A stretch of DNA of 64,000 nt from Maratus speciosus (Eukaryota; Arthropoda; Arachnida; Araneae; Salticidae). The notes below the pieces were generated by a model. It was not told the DNA's origin. It worked only from the letters and a program-made list of their open reading frames with translations, and ran no database searches. The position numbers and the translations under genes were made by a program. This document shows positions 35,380 to 47,599 of this stretch, in pieces. How positions within the stretch are numbered: position 1 is the first letter of the stretch; the number at the start of each line of letters is the position of its first letter. Where the stretch lies: assembly GCA_963932465.1 (NCBI GenBank), contig OZ010793.1:256907025-256971024 (forward strand), given 5' to 3'.

Positions 35380-36540
35380 TTCAACCATGTCAATTCAAAC
35401 AGACCTTATAACCCGACCCCCAGGGATTTGGATGAAACTCGGTGTATATACTAATTCTATCATGATATGAATACATCAGAAATTTTTCCTTCCTAGACCT
35501 CATAGTTTGTGAGATATGGTGGGTCCAATTTTTGGATTTTTCTCAAATCGCACATTTCTGAGTCTGTATTTTTAGACTGCAGTTCCATTTTCAAGAAATT
35601 GTTTCTCTGGATCTAAAATGCGAATCATCTTAAAAATACCACCGTAAATACATAAAAAGATGCAGATTTTAATAAAAAAATATTAAAAAAAATAATTTTA
35701 AATATTTAGGGTCAAAAACTTAAACCAAAGTTGAAAGTTATGTTTATTTTTCCAAATTTTTGTGACTTTACGAAAAAGGCTCTACACAAAAAGGCAAATA
35801 AAATTTTCAATTTCTTTTTGTTTTAAATAAAAGTTAACCCTTTGGGCTTTCTATTTATGAAATAAAAATGATGTCTTTCGCATGGCTTATGCAAAAATTT
35901 TGACTTATTTTGGGATGCTGTACCTATCAAGAGACAGAAATCTTTAACTTTGCTTACGGTACCTAAATAATTGCTGCACATTTTAAATTTAAATTTATTA
36001 ATCAATTTGATTTATTTTCTAAAATGAAACCTTAAAATCAGACTGATTTATTTATTTTTATAACAGTAGAAAATTTGTATAGTATTGGTACTTATCACAC
36101 ATTATCTGAAATTGTGTTGTTCTCAATCTTATCGCATATGTTTGTCACATAAATGTACATCTATCATTGGATTCAGTGGTATAGTATTTCTATATATACT
36201 TTCACAATGGTAGTATCTAAAGAATATGCACAATATTTACTTTACTTTGTAAATAAAATAAAAGAAGCACTTATATTAAATAAATTCATCAAGTCATAAG
36301 AACCACAGTAATTATTTAGGTACCACAGTTTAAATTAGACATATTAGAGATTTTTTTTTTCTTGAATGGTGCAATTTCCTAAAATAGGGCAAAATTTTAC
36401 ATAAGCTAGGAGAAAGACTTCATTTTTATTAAAATTGAAATAATCATTAATTAAATCTAATACATTAATTAAAATTGCTTATAAATATTTTAAAAATTTA
36501 GATCGTTGTAATTTTTTTATGTAACAAATAAAGAATTTGT
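35380..36540 (+). repeat. Left inverted arm of the 4.6-kb element
   Basis: Pairs with 38470-39720 in reverse complement. Small insertions distinguish the arms, such as the C run and a CAATGATTTCAATATCC stretch present only on the right. The arms are similar enough to form a large cruciform or hairpin RNA. Confidence 0.85.
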
Positions 36541-38469
36541 TAAATTATATGCAAATTTTTAAAGCTAAAAAATCAGATTAAACATTATATTTAAAAGATT
36601 AAAATTCAAAAATATAATTGAGCTAAATATAAATATAGAAATAAATGACGTACTTTGCAGTATCACTTAGACTTATTTTTCAACATTCTTTCTTTGTGCA
36701 ATTTAAAATTTATATTTATTATGCATAAGCAACTTTGAGAACCTTCTAATATATATTTCAATTTTCCTATCTTACTGCAACTCCAAACTTAATAACCTAA
36801 CAAGATATCGGTATATTAGGAAGATCTTTGTGATTTAGAATCTAAAATGTCTTTGTATTTCAAAATCGGTGGCTATCCCCCCTCCTTCCTCCTCCTCCAG
36901 AAAAAAATGTTAAATATCTTAAGGGGAAATTCTCTTCATTTTGGTAAAGGTTTATGAAAATTTGTAATTTTTATATTGCCAGAGCACCCATCACTAAAGT
37001 CAAAGGCTTTCTTTACATCAGGGAATATCTATTTTACAATTGCTATCACTTCCTTCTGTGTTAAACATACAAGAGTGACATCATGTTGCATATCATAAGA
37101 TAAAATGTGTATATTGCTTGCTGATAATCTAATATTGAGAGATTGAGTGTACATAACAGTTGGATCAAGAGTGCGGCTTCTTTGGTCCAATGGTAACTTT
37201 AAACCTTACCTTGAATAAAAAAAGTAAAATTTTTGCTGAAATCCAATAAAACTATAGCTTTTTGAGGGCCAAAGTTTGGTTTAGTATCTTTTAAGATATT
37301 AAATTTCGTTATAAAAGAGTGGAATAACATTTTCCAAATATTTTACTTAGCTTGTCACAAATTTATTTAAAGGAGCAGTGCTGCTAATACTGGATTGAAT
37401 ACCTAGAATTATAATCCTCAAATTTTTTGGAAATTCCTGTTTAAAAAGAGAATACAACTCATGTAGATATACATAATATCAATCGCTTTTGTGCATAATA
37501 CATTCTTAGCAATGCTAACTACATTTTCTTAACAGCCATGATTCTTCAATATTCATTACATTTATAAAACTTTTCAATTAGTTCAATTGTTTCTCAGAAG
37601 TTGTCATGACGGACTTGCAGCATAATTAGTTACTTCAAATTCATCTATTATTTTCTTTTGCAGCACAAGGAAAAATAGATCACCCTTCTATTATGAGAAA
37701 CAGCAGAGTAATAATAATTTGATTAAGAGATTCGAAAACACCTGCCTTTACTAAAAAAATTTATCCTGCCTTTGTCAGAATTTGTTTATACAAGGCAGAT
37801 GTAGAAATATGTTTCATCCTGTAGAAATGAACTACGCTTTGTTAAATATAAGGTATTTAAACTATAAAAACATATTTAAAATGATTAAAATTATCAAAGA
37901 TAATAAGGTAGAAAGTTAAAAAAAAAAGAAGTTAAATACAAATAAAGTATTTTAATTCAAACACACATACACACACAGAAAAAAACGTATTGAAAATATG
38001 TTTGGTAAAAAGTCATTATTGCATTTTCTTATTCTATACCACAAAAGATTTTTTGTTTACAGTTATATAGTAAAAAGAAAATTAAGGATTGTTTAAATTT
38101 AAAAAAAAATACTTGTAATAAAAGAAAATAGATGAATGAATAAATAATTAAAACATTAGGATTATGCACAAAATTTAATGAAGGGAGGATAGACTGCAGT
38201 CACAGACTTTCCCCCCCCCCTTTTTTTACTCAGAAGAAAAAAAAGCAAAGCAAAAACTTTACTTTGCAAAATAAAGGAAGAAAGAAACATTGGATAATAT
38301 ATTTAACAAGTCATGGGAATCACGGTAGTTATTTAGGAACCACAGATAAAATTAGGCAGATTTTTTTTTCTTTATTGGTGCAGTTTCTCAAAACAGGGCA
38401 AAATTTGCATAAGTCATGAGAAAGACATCATTTTTATTTCATAACTAGAAAGCCCAAAGTGTAAATTGT

Positions 38470-39720
38470 TATTTAAAATGAAAAGAAATTGGAAATTTAC
38501 AACAATCTAAATTTTTAAAATATTTATAAGCAATTTTAATTAATATATTAGATTTAATTAATGATTATTTCAATTTTAATAAAAATGAAGTCTTTCTCCT
38601 AGCTTATGTAAAATTTTGCCCTGTTTTAGGAAACTGCACCATTCAAGAAAAAAAAAATATCTCTAATGTGTCTAATTTAAACTGTGGTACCTAAATAATT
38701 TCTGTGGTTCTTATGACTTGTTGAATTTATTTAATATAAGTGCTTCTTTTATTTTATTTACAAAGTAAAGTTTTTGCTTTTGTTTTTTCTGAGTAAAATG
38801 AGAAAAAAATCAATGATTTCAATATCCACCCCCCCCCCCCCCCCCACCAAATATTGTACATATTCTTTACATACTACCATTGTGAAAGTATATATAGAAA
38901 TACTATATCACTGAATCCAATGATAGATGTACATTTATGTGACAAACATATGCGATAAGTTTGAGAACACAATTTCAGATAACGTGTGATAAGTACCAAT
39001 ACTATACAAATTTTCTACTGTTATAAAAATAAATAAATCAGTCTGATTTTAAGGTTTCATTTTAGAAAATAAATCAAATTGATTAATAAATTTAAATTTA
39101 AAATGTGAAGCAATTATTTAGGTATCGTAAGCAAAGTTAAAGTTTTCTGTCTCTTGATAGATACAGCATCCCAAAATAAGTCAAAATTTTTGCTTAAGCC
39201 ATGCGAAAGACATCATTTTTATTTCATAAATAGCAAGCCCAAGGGGTTAACTTTTATTTAAAACAAAAAGAAATTGAAAATTTTATTTGCCTTTTTGTGT
39301 AGAACCTTTTTCGTAAAGTCACAAAAATTTGGAAAAATAAACATAACTTTCAACTTTGGTTTAAGTTTTTGACCCTAAATATTTAAAATTATTTTTCTTA
39401 ATATTTTTTTATTAAAATCTGCATCTTTTTATGTACTTACGGTGGTATTTTTAAGATGATTTGCATTTTAGATCCAGAGAAACAAATTTTTGAAAATGGA
39501 ACTGCAGTCTAAAAATACAGACTCGGAAATGTGCGATTTGAAAAAAATCCAAAAATTGGACTCCCCATATCTCACAAACTATGAGGTCTAGGAAGGAAAA
39601 ATTTCTGATGTATTCATATCATGATAGAATTAGTATATACACCGAGTTTCATCCAAATCCCTGGGGGTCGGGTTACAAACCTTAAAAAATTTGGTTGAAT
39701 TGACATGGAATGACCTTAAA
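38470..39720 (-). repeat. Right inverted arm of the 4.6-kb element
   Basis: Reverse-complement partner of 35380-36540. Just upstream, 38215-38470 is a further direct copy of part of the left arm, so 38215-38800 is itself a local palindrome. Confidence 0.85.
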
Positions 39721-39815
39721 GCAAAATTTACCTTACTGAATTTGTGGTGGGAAACTACTTTCAACAGGAAATTTAAAAATTTCTATCGTAATAGTTTTGG
39801 CGGTTAATGGGTTGA

Positions 39816-41290
39816 CTAAATAAAATTGAAAACTAAACAAGATACATATCGTTGCATTTTAATTACAATGTTTTTATTTTTCTTGAAATTATTACCGTCA
39901 AGCCGGGTTCAGTTAGGATGAAACAACCCTGTATCTGCGATTAAATAAGTGGTTTGCGGCCCTATGTTTCTATGTGATTTTTTATCTTTGCTGTATGCCT
40001 GATTTGCCATGTCATTTTGTAAACTTTTTTTTAATCACCCTGTATATCTATATATCTTCACGTGTGGCGAATTGAAGGTGAAATAATGTATATCACATTA
40101 AAAAAAGCAGAAGATAAAAAGAGATAAAATTATAAATTCCATGCGGATTTAATAAGTTTGTTTTTCTAAACCACCGATATCATTAATAACCTTTTTCTTA
40201 TGTAATTTTATTAACTCTAAAACTTCTTTGGACAACGATTAACATACTTTTCCGCAAATCTCATTGTTCAACACAAGTTATTAAATAGATCTGGACAACA
40301 CGCGACCTACTTTAGCTAACTAATCGTAGTTAATGATGGGTGTAACAAAACTGTTTTACTATTAATAGATTTTGTTGATCCAAAAGATAAACTGATTTCG
40401 TTGTCATTGCTCAAGAGGAAATCCTCTCACATAATTCCTCAGTTACATGTATGATTGCTTAATTAAATATTCGCATCTGTTTAGAAGTAAACTTCCTATT
40501 GTTTCAAAATATTGCATAATGGGTGTTCTATCAAAGGATGTAGTCTTTAACAGGCTACAGTAAATCTGAATATTAAATGAAACATTTTGTATCTATATTA
40601 TCAGGCTCATTCATCAAAAGGTATACAAAAAAGAGTAAAACTGGAAAAGTTTTATAGAAAATGTATATTTTAACATTAAGATGTTTAGACATTTTAAGAG
40701 TTTTAATTAAAAAAAAAAATATCTTTATATTCTCATTATTACTTTATCTCGGTAAAGTATGTTCAACTAATTATAACTTTTTCTTATTAAATGTATGGCA
40801 ATGTAAACAGCCTGTTTTGTTGAAGGAAAATGGTAGCTTTTTCTAGCTTTGCTTCGTCCGGTTATGTCGGATAATGATATGAACAGTGTAAACATTTTTT
40901 TATCTTTAAACTCAATTTTACTTTATATCTTATTTTTATCTTTCAATCTATTTTTAAACTTAAATTTATTTTATTTTTACCCTCGGATTACCCTTTCATA
41001 AATTTTCAGCCTTTTCTTTTTTCTAATTTTCTTTCTTATATTGTAGCGCATTTATGTGCTATGGCTAGACTTAAATTCATGGCTCCTGTATGATGTGATA
41101 TATGCTTACTCATACACAGGGAGTGGAGTAGCAATGCTACTGGGTATCCCGTTGAACTTTTCTCCTGTTCACCTGTTCACATTTTAAGAAGCTTTTTCAG
41201 TTGTAATTTACATGAGTTTTCTAATATATGCAATAGCATAAAATTTTTGAGGGGAAAACTACATAGAACTCCAAATATCTGCGAGTTATG
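39816..41290. other. No gene recognised
   Basis: AT-rich spacer. Nothing is supported beyond short unremarkable frames. Confidence 0.6.
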
Positions 41291-41548
41291 CCAACGCCCC
41301 CTAGATAAGGAAGAAAACCTTGATACACGTCACGAAAACGTCACACAAAGCAGGGAAAACAAATTCGAACAACTTGCATGCCTCGTTTTCTTTATTGTTA
41401 TTAGAAAATACGAATTAATAATTCCACGCGCCAACGAAATCGAAACATGCACGTTGTTCGAATTTTTTTCTTTGTTTTGCTTTTGCCTGCTTTGTGTGAC
41501 GTTTTCGTGACGCGTATCAAGACTTCTCCCTTATCTAGGGGGCGTTGG
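41291..41548. mobile_element. 258-bp MITE-like palindrome
   Basis: The inverted arms of about 90 bp begin CCAACGCCCCCTAGATAAGG and end CCTTATCTAGGGGGCGTTGG. They also share GTCACGAAAACGTCACACAA / TTGTGTGACGTTTTCGTGAC and TTCGAACAAC / GTTGTTCGAA. The flanks are TTATG and TTAGG, a possible degenerate target duplication. No coding capacity. Superfamily not assigned. Confidence 0.7.
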
Positions 41549-41833
41549 TTAGGCCAGCCGGAGAAGAAGAAAACTAAGTTTCAAAATTTTTTTGTATATC
41601 GGACTAGAGCAGAGAGATTTTTAATCTTTCTACAAGCATAAAAGCTATGTGCGAAAGCATTGGAAATCAAAATATTCCTAAAATTTAATCATGCCTATAA
41701 TTTTCAAACTTTGTGTTTTTAATAAAAATTAATATATTTTATTGTTTAAATCACTCCGATTTACCACTTTCTTTTAAACTTATTATTTTGTTCGTCACTT
41801 TCTCTAAAAATGTCTTCTTCAGCTTTTTTTCTT

Positions 41834-41868
<35 letters not shown>

Positions 41869-42219
41869 TTTTTTATTACTAAAATTCTGCAGTTATCAAG
41901 AACGAAGAGGAATTTTTCCATCTTATAAAAGATTGTAAGGTGAGCTATATTTTTGTATACTTATTATGAGATTCTGATGTTATACTAGATAAAGTACATT
42001 GAAATAATAAGATTATCAAAATTGGTGATTTCCTGTCATATAACTTGTATACACATATACAGGGTGATTGGAAGATAACTGGCAAAATTTTATAGGGTGG
42101 TAGATGGAATCTAAACAAGCATTTTTCGTCATAGAATGTGTACCCGGAAATTGTGGTTTTTAAGCGCTGGTGACGAAATAACTGTGAAAGGTTCAAACCG
42201 CTGGATAGGTTGATATAGA

Positions 42220-42460
42220 CCTATTTCTTGGACACCACGATCACCAGATTTGTCATGTTTGGGTTTCTTTTTGTGAGGGCATTTGTAAAACACTGTGCAG
42301 GATACCCACATTGACTCCGGAGAAGATCTCGTTGCCAGACTGTCTGTTTCTTTTGCAGATGTTAGGGACATGCTTGGCATCTTTTCAAATGTACGGTCAT
42401 CGATGCGCCAATGCGGCACACAGTGGGACGTTTTGATGATAGGTGGACAAAATCCATTTT
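42220..42460 (+). pseudogene. Tc1/mariner-superfamily transposase C-terminal remnant
   Basis: One frame reads PISWTPRSPDLSCLGFFL, stop, GHL, stop, NTVQDTHIDSGEDLVARLSV, then DVRDMLGIFSNVRSSMRQ. The PRSPDL-x5-FFL block followed by a helical DL..R..RDM..IF.NVR region is the C-terminal end of the catalytic domain of a mariner-like transposase. It is common in arthropods. Two in-frame stops break it, and everything upstream of this domain is missing between the terminal repeat and the remnant. A short related stretch (GCACAGTGGGACCTTTTGAC) appears inverted near 44300, suggesting internal rearrangement. Confidence 0.7.
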
Positions 42461-42929
42461 TCCGATTATCTCGGAATTTGACAAAACCGGGTGTAGCTGA
42501 ATGGCTGTATTTTCGAGATCCGTACTAGCTTTGGCGTAAAAAATCAGAGGTGTCAATTAATCGTGACCGTAAAGTAGCCATTTGCGCAGTTGGTTTGAGG
42601 GAGTTTCAAAAGTTGCACTAGCTTCCTTTAAGTTTGAAAGCACGTCGTGACTACTCTGTTTTATTTGAAAGCACGAGATTGCTGATCTAATGTCACAGCT
42701 TTGTCAAGGTCAGATTTAACCCATTTTTGTTTGAAAATAAGCGATATTAAACCCGCTTTACCACTTTTTTCAAAGGCTGAAATTCTGGATGATCCTTGAT
42801 GTTGTTTATAAATTTCATCTTGACTTTTAACAAATTATTCAGCATTATTCAGCGATAAGCCTTTTTTTAAAGTCAAAGTGGCATTCCCAAAGTATTGAAA
42901 AATTAAACAAACTCCTGCAGATAATGACA

Positions 42930-43790
42930 GATCAGTAAGTTTTTATTAATAAACAAGCAACATATTAACTTCCAGTGCATGTATGTATATGTTTAGTTCA
43001 AATCTTGCAAGTCAAATTTAAATCACTTTTAATTATCCTATTGAGCCGAAACAATGAATACATATGTAATTTGAATGACAATACAATATTATTATGATTT
43101 AAAGAACGTAGAAGTTTGTATAGGATACTGTTTCCAGAGGGATTCACAAAAATTTAGATTAAAAATTGCAGGTTAATTTTAAACCAATTTCAATAATCTG
43201 ATTGAGCTGAAACTTTGCTCAGGATATGTAATTCTGATTACAATGCAATTATAATTTATGGAACGTAGCAGTTACGCACTTTTTACAGGACCCCATAAAA
43301 ACTAGTTCAAAGCTTGCAAGACAATTTAAAACCACTTTCAGTTATCTAATTGAGCTAAAACTTTGTCTACATGTGCTTTTTGACAATTCTATTATATTAT
43401 AATTTGACGAACGTATAAAGTCTGCATTTTTTACAGGGCCACACAAAAGATCGCGGAAAGATTGTTGCTAAAGAAGCAGAAATTTTAAGAAAATTTTCAA
43501 ATTAATTAAATTTCAATAAATTATTTAATTAAATTTCAACAAAATTACTAAAGGTTATTGAGATACACAATAGAATTTTTTAAATTGAAAACAAGGTGCG
43601 TAGCAGTTATATTTCTTTTACAGGGACACATAAAAATTTCGACTACATTACCGTCTATATGTAGAAATTTTATTTCAAATTGAATAATTTATATAGGTTA
43701 TTTAGTCACACAACAGCATTTTTTCAAACGAAAATAATTTAGGTAGCATTTATATGTTTCACTGGGTAACACAAAACATTAAAGTTTTTT
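42930..43790 (+). repeat. M-family tandem monomers
   Basis: Degenerate units of about 150-190 bp carry TTTTACAGG(G/A)CC-A-C-A-AAAA boxes near 43125, 43290, 43430, 43617 and 43755. The intervening blocks are alike (TTGAGCTGAAACTTTG, GGAACGTAGCAGTTA). The same boxes occur near 26.5 and 51 kb. Confidence 0.65.
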
Positions 43791-43948
43791 TAAATATGAT
43801 TTTATTTTTTAAAAAAATTATTTTTCAGGATAACTGCACAAATTTCTAGAGCAAATTTGAGTAGACAAAAATAAAATAAGAAATAAATGTTAACTTACAT
43901 GTGTGAATTAAATTGTTTTTTACTTAATAGTAAAATAAGTACGTTTAA

Positions 43949-44147
43949 CACTAGAACCGCGATAGCGGTCATTTTGGCCGGTAAAAAATGAAAATATTTC
44001 GATTTCGAACCAGAATTTTTTTTTTAAATAAGTTAAATATGTACCGCGGAGAAATAAGTTAAATAGATAAGTTAAATAGTTTTAAATAAAAATTCTGGTG
44101 TAAAATAGTTTTATAACACTTGAGTAAAATTTCCGGCGGTTCTAGTG
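43949..44147. mobile_element. piggyBac MITE with perfect TTAA duplication
   Basis: 199 bp flanked by TTAA at 43945-43948 and 44148-44151. The terminal repeats are a perfect CACTAGAACCGC / GCGGTTCTAGTG. The interior has AAGTTAAATA repeats and a T run. No coding capacity. It is nested in the decayed mariner-like element. Confidence 0.9.
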
Positions 44148-44536
44148 TTAACGCATTCTTTGTAATTCATTATATATTTATTTTGAAACATTATTGTTAA
44201 ATAAACCAATTACTTCTCACTATTTGAGCTATTTTGAAAATCAGCAAAAACCAATTAAACTTCAACGAAATAATTTTGCGCACCTCGATCGTCAAAAGGT
44301 CCCACTGTGCGGAGGTGTGAAGCATGTGTTCGTGTTGGTGGTTGCTCAATCGAGCATCTGATGTAAAAGCAGCATTCATTATGCAGTTTATTAAATTTAC
44401 TTTGGCTTTTCACATTTTTCTTGTTCACCAGCGCTTAAATGTGTCCTTTCCAGACACACATTCTATGACAAAAATGCTTGTTTATGTTACCTCTACCACA
44501 CTTTAAAATTTTGGCAGTTATTTTCCGATCTCCCTG

Positions 44537-45960
44537 TATACACATTGATACACACGTTTTATGGTTGAATACGTTTGCAAGTAAAATTTCGATTATAATG
44601 TGCCCCCCTTCACCATCTTTGCTCAAAATTGTAGCTCTTTTTTTTTTTTTGTATTATTTACGACATTAAATTCAGTCTCCAAAATAAGACTAGGAGTATT
44701 CCTTCACCTTGGCAAAATTTTTCTGCAATACCTTTGAACTAATTTTAAATTTAACGATCTCCGTTTTGTAAATTTAAGAGACAACATAAATATTCTTTCC
44801 CACACAATTTAGATTTCCATTAACTTTTTTTCAGCTAACACCTACGGTATCTCACACACGGATGGATACACATTTCTTGCCTAAATACAGCAAGTGTCAT
44901 TGATAGTGTGACCGCTGTCTTACAAAATCATCTTTTTGGGGCTCATTAATATGCGACCAGCATACTTTCTTTATGAGATTAGGTAGTGAAAAGCTTTGTA
45001 AAGACGCGAAACAGAAACAGTTTGGCCTAATAAGAGAAATGACATTCATTTCTGTCGAGTTTTCTGGTTAAAAGACTGATATTGAGTTGAGGCAACATAC
45101 ATGCAACAGTGATAACATAAATCAAAGTTATTAAAGGAATGTTTAATGATAATAATGAGAAGAAGAACTTGAATCGGCGCGATTGATCACTACATAAAAA
45201 AGACCCTGTAGTTGAAAATTAACCTGAAATAAACTTTATAGATAACTGAAACCAGTGATTATGTCTAGAAAAGACATTCACGTAAGGGAAGGTTCTGCAG
45301 AAGGGAGCAAATAAATCCGTTAAAAAAAAGGCTAGGAAAACATTTATTTTGACAAAGCTTACATTATTTTGCCCAAGAAACTGCAATTTACCAAATATAC
45401 ATAATGTACTATTCTGTAATCTTTTCACTAAATTAAAAAATAAAAATCATGTCATCTTGACACATGAATGAAAACGATGGAAAAAAAAATCCAAAAATGT
45501 CATGAGACATATTACCCTTATAAAACCGTAACCATGTGCTTCCTTTACATAACACTGCATGAATTTCGGTTTTTTTTTCTTTTTAATTACCCGCTAATTT
45601 CCAATTGGATTAAAGTCAAGTTTAGGGGTCAATGAAGAAATTGCTATTATTTCCGGTTAATTTAAATGTTTGGTATATTCTTAGTGACTCATGTCAGACG
45701 ATCATCAGATGATTTATCTTTCGAAATTCTAATAATTTCTCCATCAAGAGACTAAAGTATTATCTTAGAATTTTGCTTTTTTGCAATATCTTTCAGAATG
45801 TATTTTGGGTGGTAAACTACACATTGCGCCATACGATGTCGATCATTAGCGTTCAAAATTGTCTTCTGTCTTGAGTCAGGATTCAGCCTCTGATTGTTCC
45901 CTATACCCGTCGCCGGTGAAGTGGTTAAATGTCTTCATCATATTCAAACATTTTCATCTA
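44537..45960. other. No gene recognised
   Basis: AT-rich spacer without supported genes or complete elements. Confidence 0.6.
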
Positions 45961-46073
45961 TCTAATATATATGCAAATGGGAATTTCGTTCCGGCTGTTT
46001 ATAACTTGAGTTCGGCCAAATGGATTTTGATGAGACTTACACTGTTAGATAATCTTTTAGGAAAGTTTTAGTA

Positions 46074-46271
46074 CACTCTGACGCAAAAGTTTAGACAATG
46101 AAGAAATTCTTACATACTTTGAAAAATATTTATTCAATTTTCAAATCACTGCTTGAAATTAATGTGCTGTACATATAAACAATATTTATAACAAAGAAAA
46201 GTGGAATTGTGCATATTGCAATAAATTAAATGGTAACAAAAATAAACTGCTGTCTCAAAAGTTTAGACACA
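46074..46271 (+). repeat. Tc1 left IR/DR
   Basis: The outer transposase-binding core CAAAAGTTTAGACA starts at 46084 and the inner core at 46256, so the two are 172 bp apart. The right end has the same spacing in mirror image. Confidence 0.88.
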
Positions 46272-46299
46272 AATTAAATAAAATCGAAATAAACAATTT

Positions 46300-47295
46300 T
46301 TAAAACCTGGTTGCGCATCCATGCTTATGTATTACGTCATATACACGAGATTGCATGGAAGAAACTAAATCTTGCATAGTTTGTGGATCGATATCGTACC
46401 ATGCATTCTCAATAGATGTCTTAAGTTCCTTTTCAGAAGAGTATTGTCTAGCGTTGCTATAAACTTTGCGACACATGATGCTCCAAAGGTTTTCTATAGG
46501 GTTAAGATCTGGGCTACATGCTGGCCAGTCGAGAACTCTTATATTATGGGAATTAAACCAAGATTTTGAATGTTTTGCAGTGTGAATTGAAGCATTGTCT
46601 TGCTGAAATTCCCACTGAGGACCCCCTAGAAGCTCAGCAAATGGCAGTAGGTTTTCTTCTAATGTCTGTGTATAATGCTGTGAAATTTGACGACCACTGG
46701 TGAAGGTCAGAGATACTTGTCCATTATAACAAAAGGCTGCCCAAACCATCACCGAGCCCCCTCCTTGTCTGCGACTAAAAAAACGTCGAGGTTCCTTCCG
46801 CAAGTCATGCCAATACGATAAACAACCATCTGGACCATCCAGATTCCACTTTTTTTCATCGCTAAATATGACTGACTGCCATTTCTCTCCATATGACATA
46901 TGCTTTCGAGCCCACATAAGTCTTTGTAACTTATGATGTGGTTTCAGAGCTGGTTTCTTCTGCATTTTGCTATAAACGATTGTTCCTTTTTCCAAAATTC
47001 GTCTACGAATCGTATCCTTTGATACAGAGAGTCCCGATGAGCTTTGAACTCCACGTACGCTCATTTATTGAGTACTCGCTAGTCTTTGTATCAGGCGATC
47101 CTCTCGTACATTTGTCACACGTGGCCTCCCAGACCGACATTTTGCTTTATATTCGGAACCACTCGATAAAACTCGATAAATAGATTTTTTTGACCTATTA
47201 ATAATAGCAGAAATTTCAGAAACGCTCTTCCCTTCACCTTTCAACTGCCAAATCCTTGAAACCTCATTCACTTGAATTTCTTTAGCTCTCGGCAT
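46300..47295 (-). pseudogene. Tc1 transposase, DD34E, one internal stop
   Basis: Cut-and-paste transposase acting on the element ends in the nucleus. I chose the start at MPRAKEIQ (47295) because Tc1 proteins typically begin this way; an upstream in-frame ATG at 47313 exists. An N-terminal paired-like HTH (about residues 8-46) and a GRPR motif (CRSGRPR) come first. An in-frame TAA (47065-47067) is codon 77; the second HTH follows (SVSKDTIRRRIL). The catalytic triad is intact: Asp146 (IFSDEKK), Asp233 (FQQDNASIH) and Glu268 (NPIENLW), with 34 residues between the last two. Length (331 codons) is near normal. The single stop is the only defect seen; it could be polymorphic or a sequencing error. 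Confidence 0.93.
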
Positions 47296-47401
47296 GTCGA
47301 CTATGAAGCGCAATCGTTTGCAGAACTTAAGTACTCCAAATTTGTGACATCATCGATTCTAAATTTGCATATGCCAGCGAATATTCAAAGAAATTTAGAA
47401 T

Positions 47402-47599
47402 AGTGTCTAAACTTTTGCGACAAGCACATTTGAATTTTTATGAAAAAAATTAGTATTATAGCAAATAAAACGACTGTCTTTTGTACATAGCATTTTAAAT
47501 CAGTTTTTGAATATATTTACAGGTTTTTGTAATTCTGACGTCATAATTCTACATTTTAAAGCTGAATGACGTCATTGTCTAAACTTTTGCGTCATAGTG
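47402..47599 (-). repeat. Tc1 right IR/DR
   Basis: On the minus strand the outer core CAAAAGTTTAGACA occupies 47576-47589 and the inner core 47404-47417, again 172 bp apart. The inner copy extends to GTCGCAAAAGTTTAGACAC. Confidence 0.88.

Larger units (their letters stand above)
35236..39811. mobile_element. 4.6-kb piggyBac-like element with ~1.3-kb inverted arms
   Basis: The left end is TTAA|CCCATTAACCGC and the right end is GCGGTTAATGGG|TTGA, a piggyBac-type TTAA site with one base changed. Two very long inverted arms follow: about 35380-36540 mirrors about 38470-39720. Examples are CCCAGGGATTTGGATGAAAC versus GTTTCATCCAAATCCCTGGG, and CTCATAGTTTGTGAGATATG versus its complement. A ~150-bp module (TTATTTAGGTACC..GGGCAAAATTT..AAAGACATCATTTTTATT) recurs at least five times in both orientations. 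A C run of about 23 lies near 38829-38845. No transposase frame is present, so it is non-autonomous. Confidence 0.8.
42060..44536 (+). mobile_element. Decayed mariner-like element, host to nested insertions
   Basis: Flanked by TA (42058-42059 and 44537-44538). Terminal inverted repeats of about 130 bp start CAGGGTGATTGGAAGATAAC on the left and CAGGGAGATCGGAAAATAAC on the right (reverse complement). They continue through AAACAAGCATTTTT..GTCATAGAATGTGT and AAGCGCTGGTGA. A transposase C-terminal remnant lies at 42220-42460. The interior is replaced by M-family monomers (42930-43790) and a piggyBac MITE (43949-44147). It is inactive. Confidence 0.78.
46074..47599 (-). mobile_element. Tc1 transposon, almost intact
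   Basis: 1,526 bp flanked by TA (46072-46073 and 47600-47601). The 28-bp outer terminal repeats have one mismatch and start CACTCTGACGCAAAAGTTTA on the left and CACTATGACGCAAAAGTTTA on the right. A second inner copy of the core CAAAAGTTTAGACA lies exactly 172 bp inside each end, giving an IR/DR arrangement. It contains one transposase gene on the minus strand. It inserted into a ~165-bp tandem repeat whose unit B shows the uninterrupted site. Confidence 0.95.

Noticed and set aside
41247..41641. Two overlapping open frames at 41.3-41.6 kb
   Set aside because: Both lie on the arms of the 258-bp palindrome; no motif.
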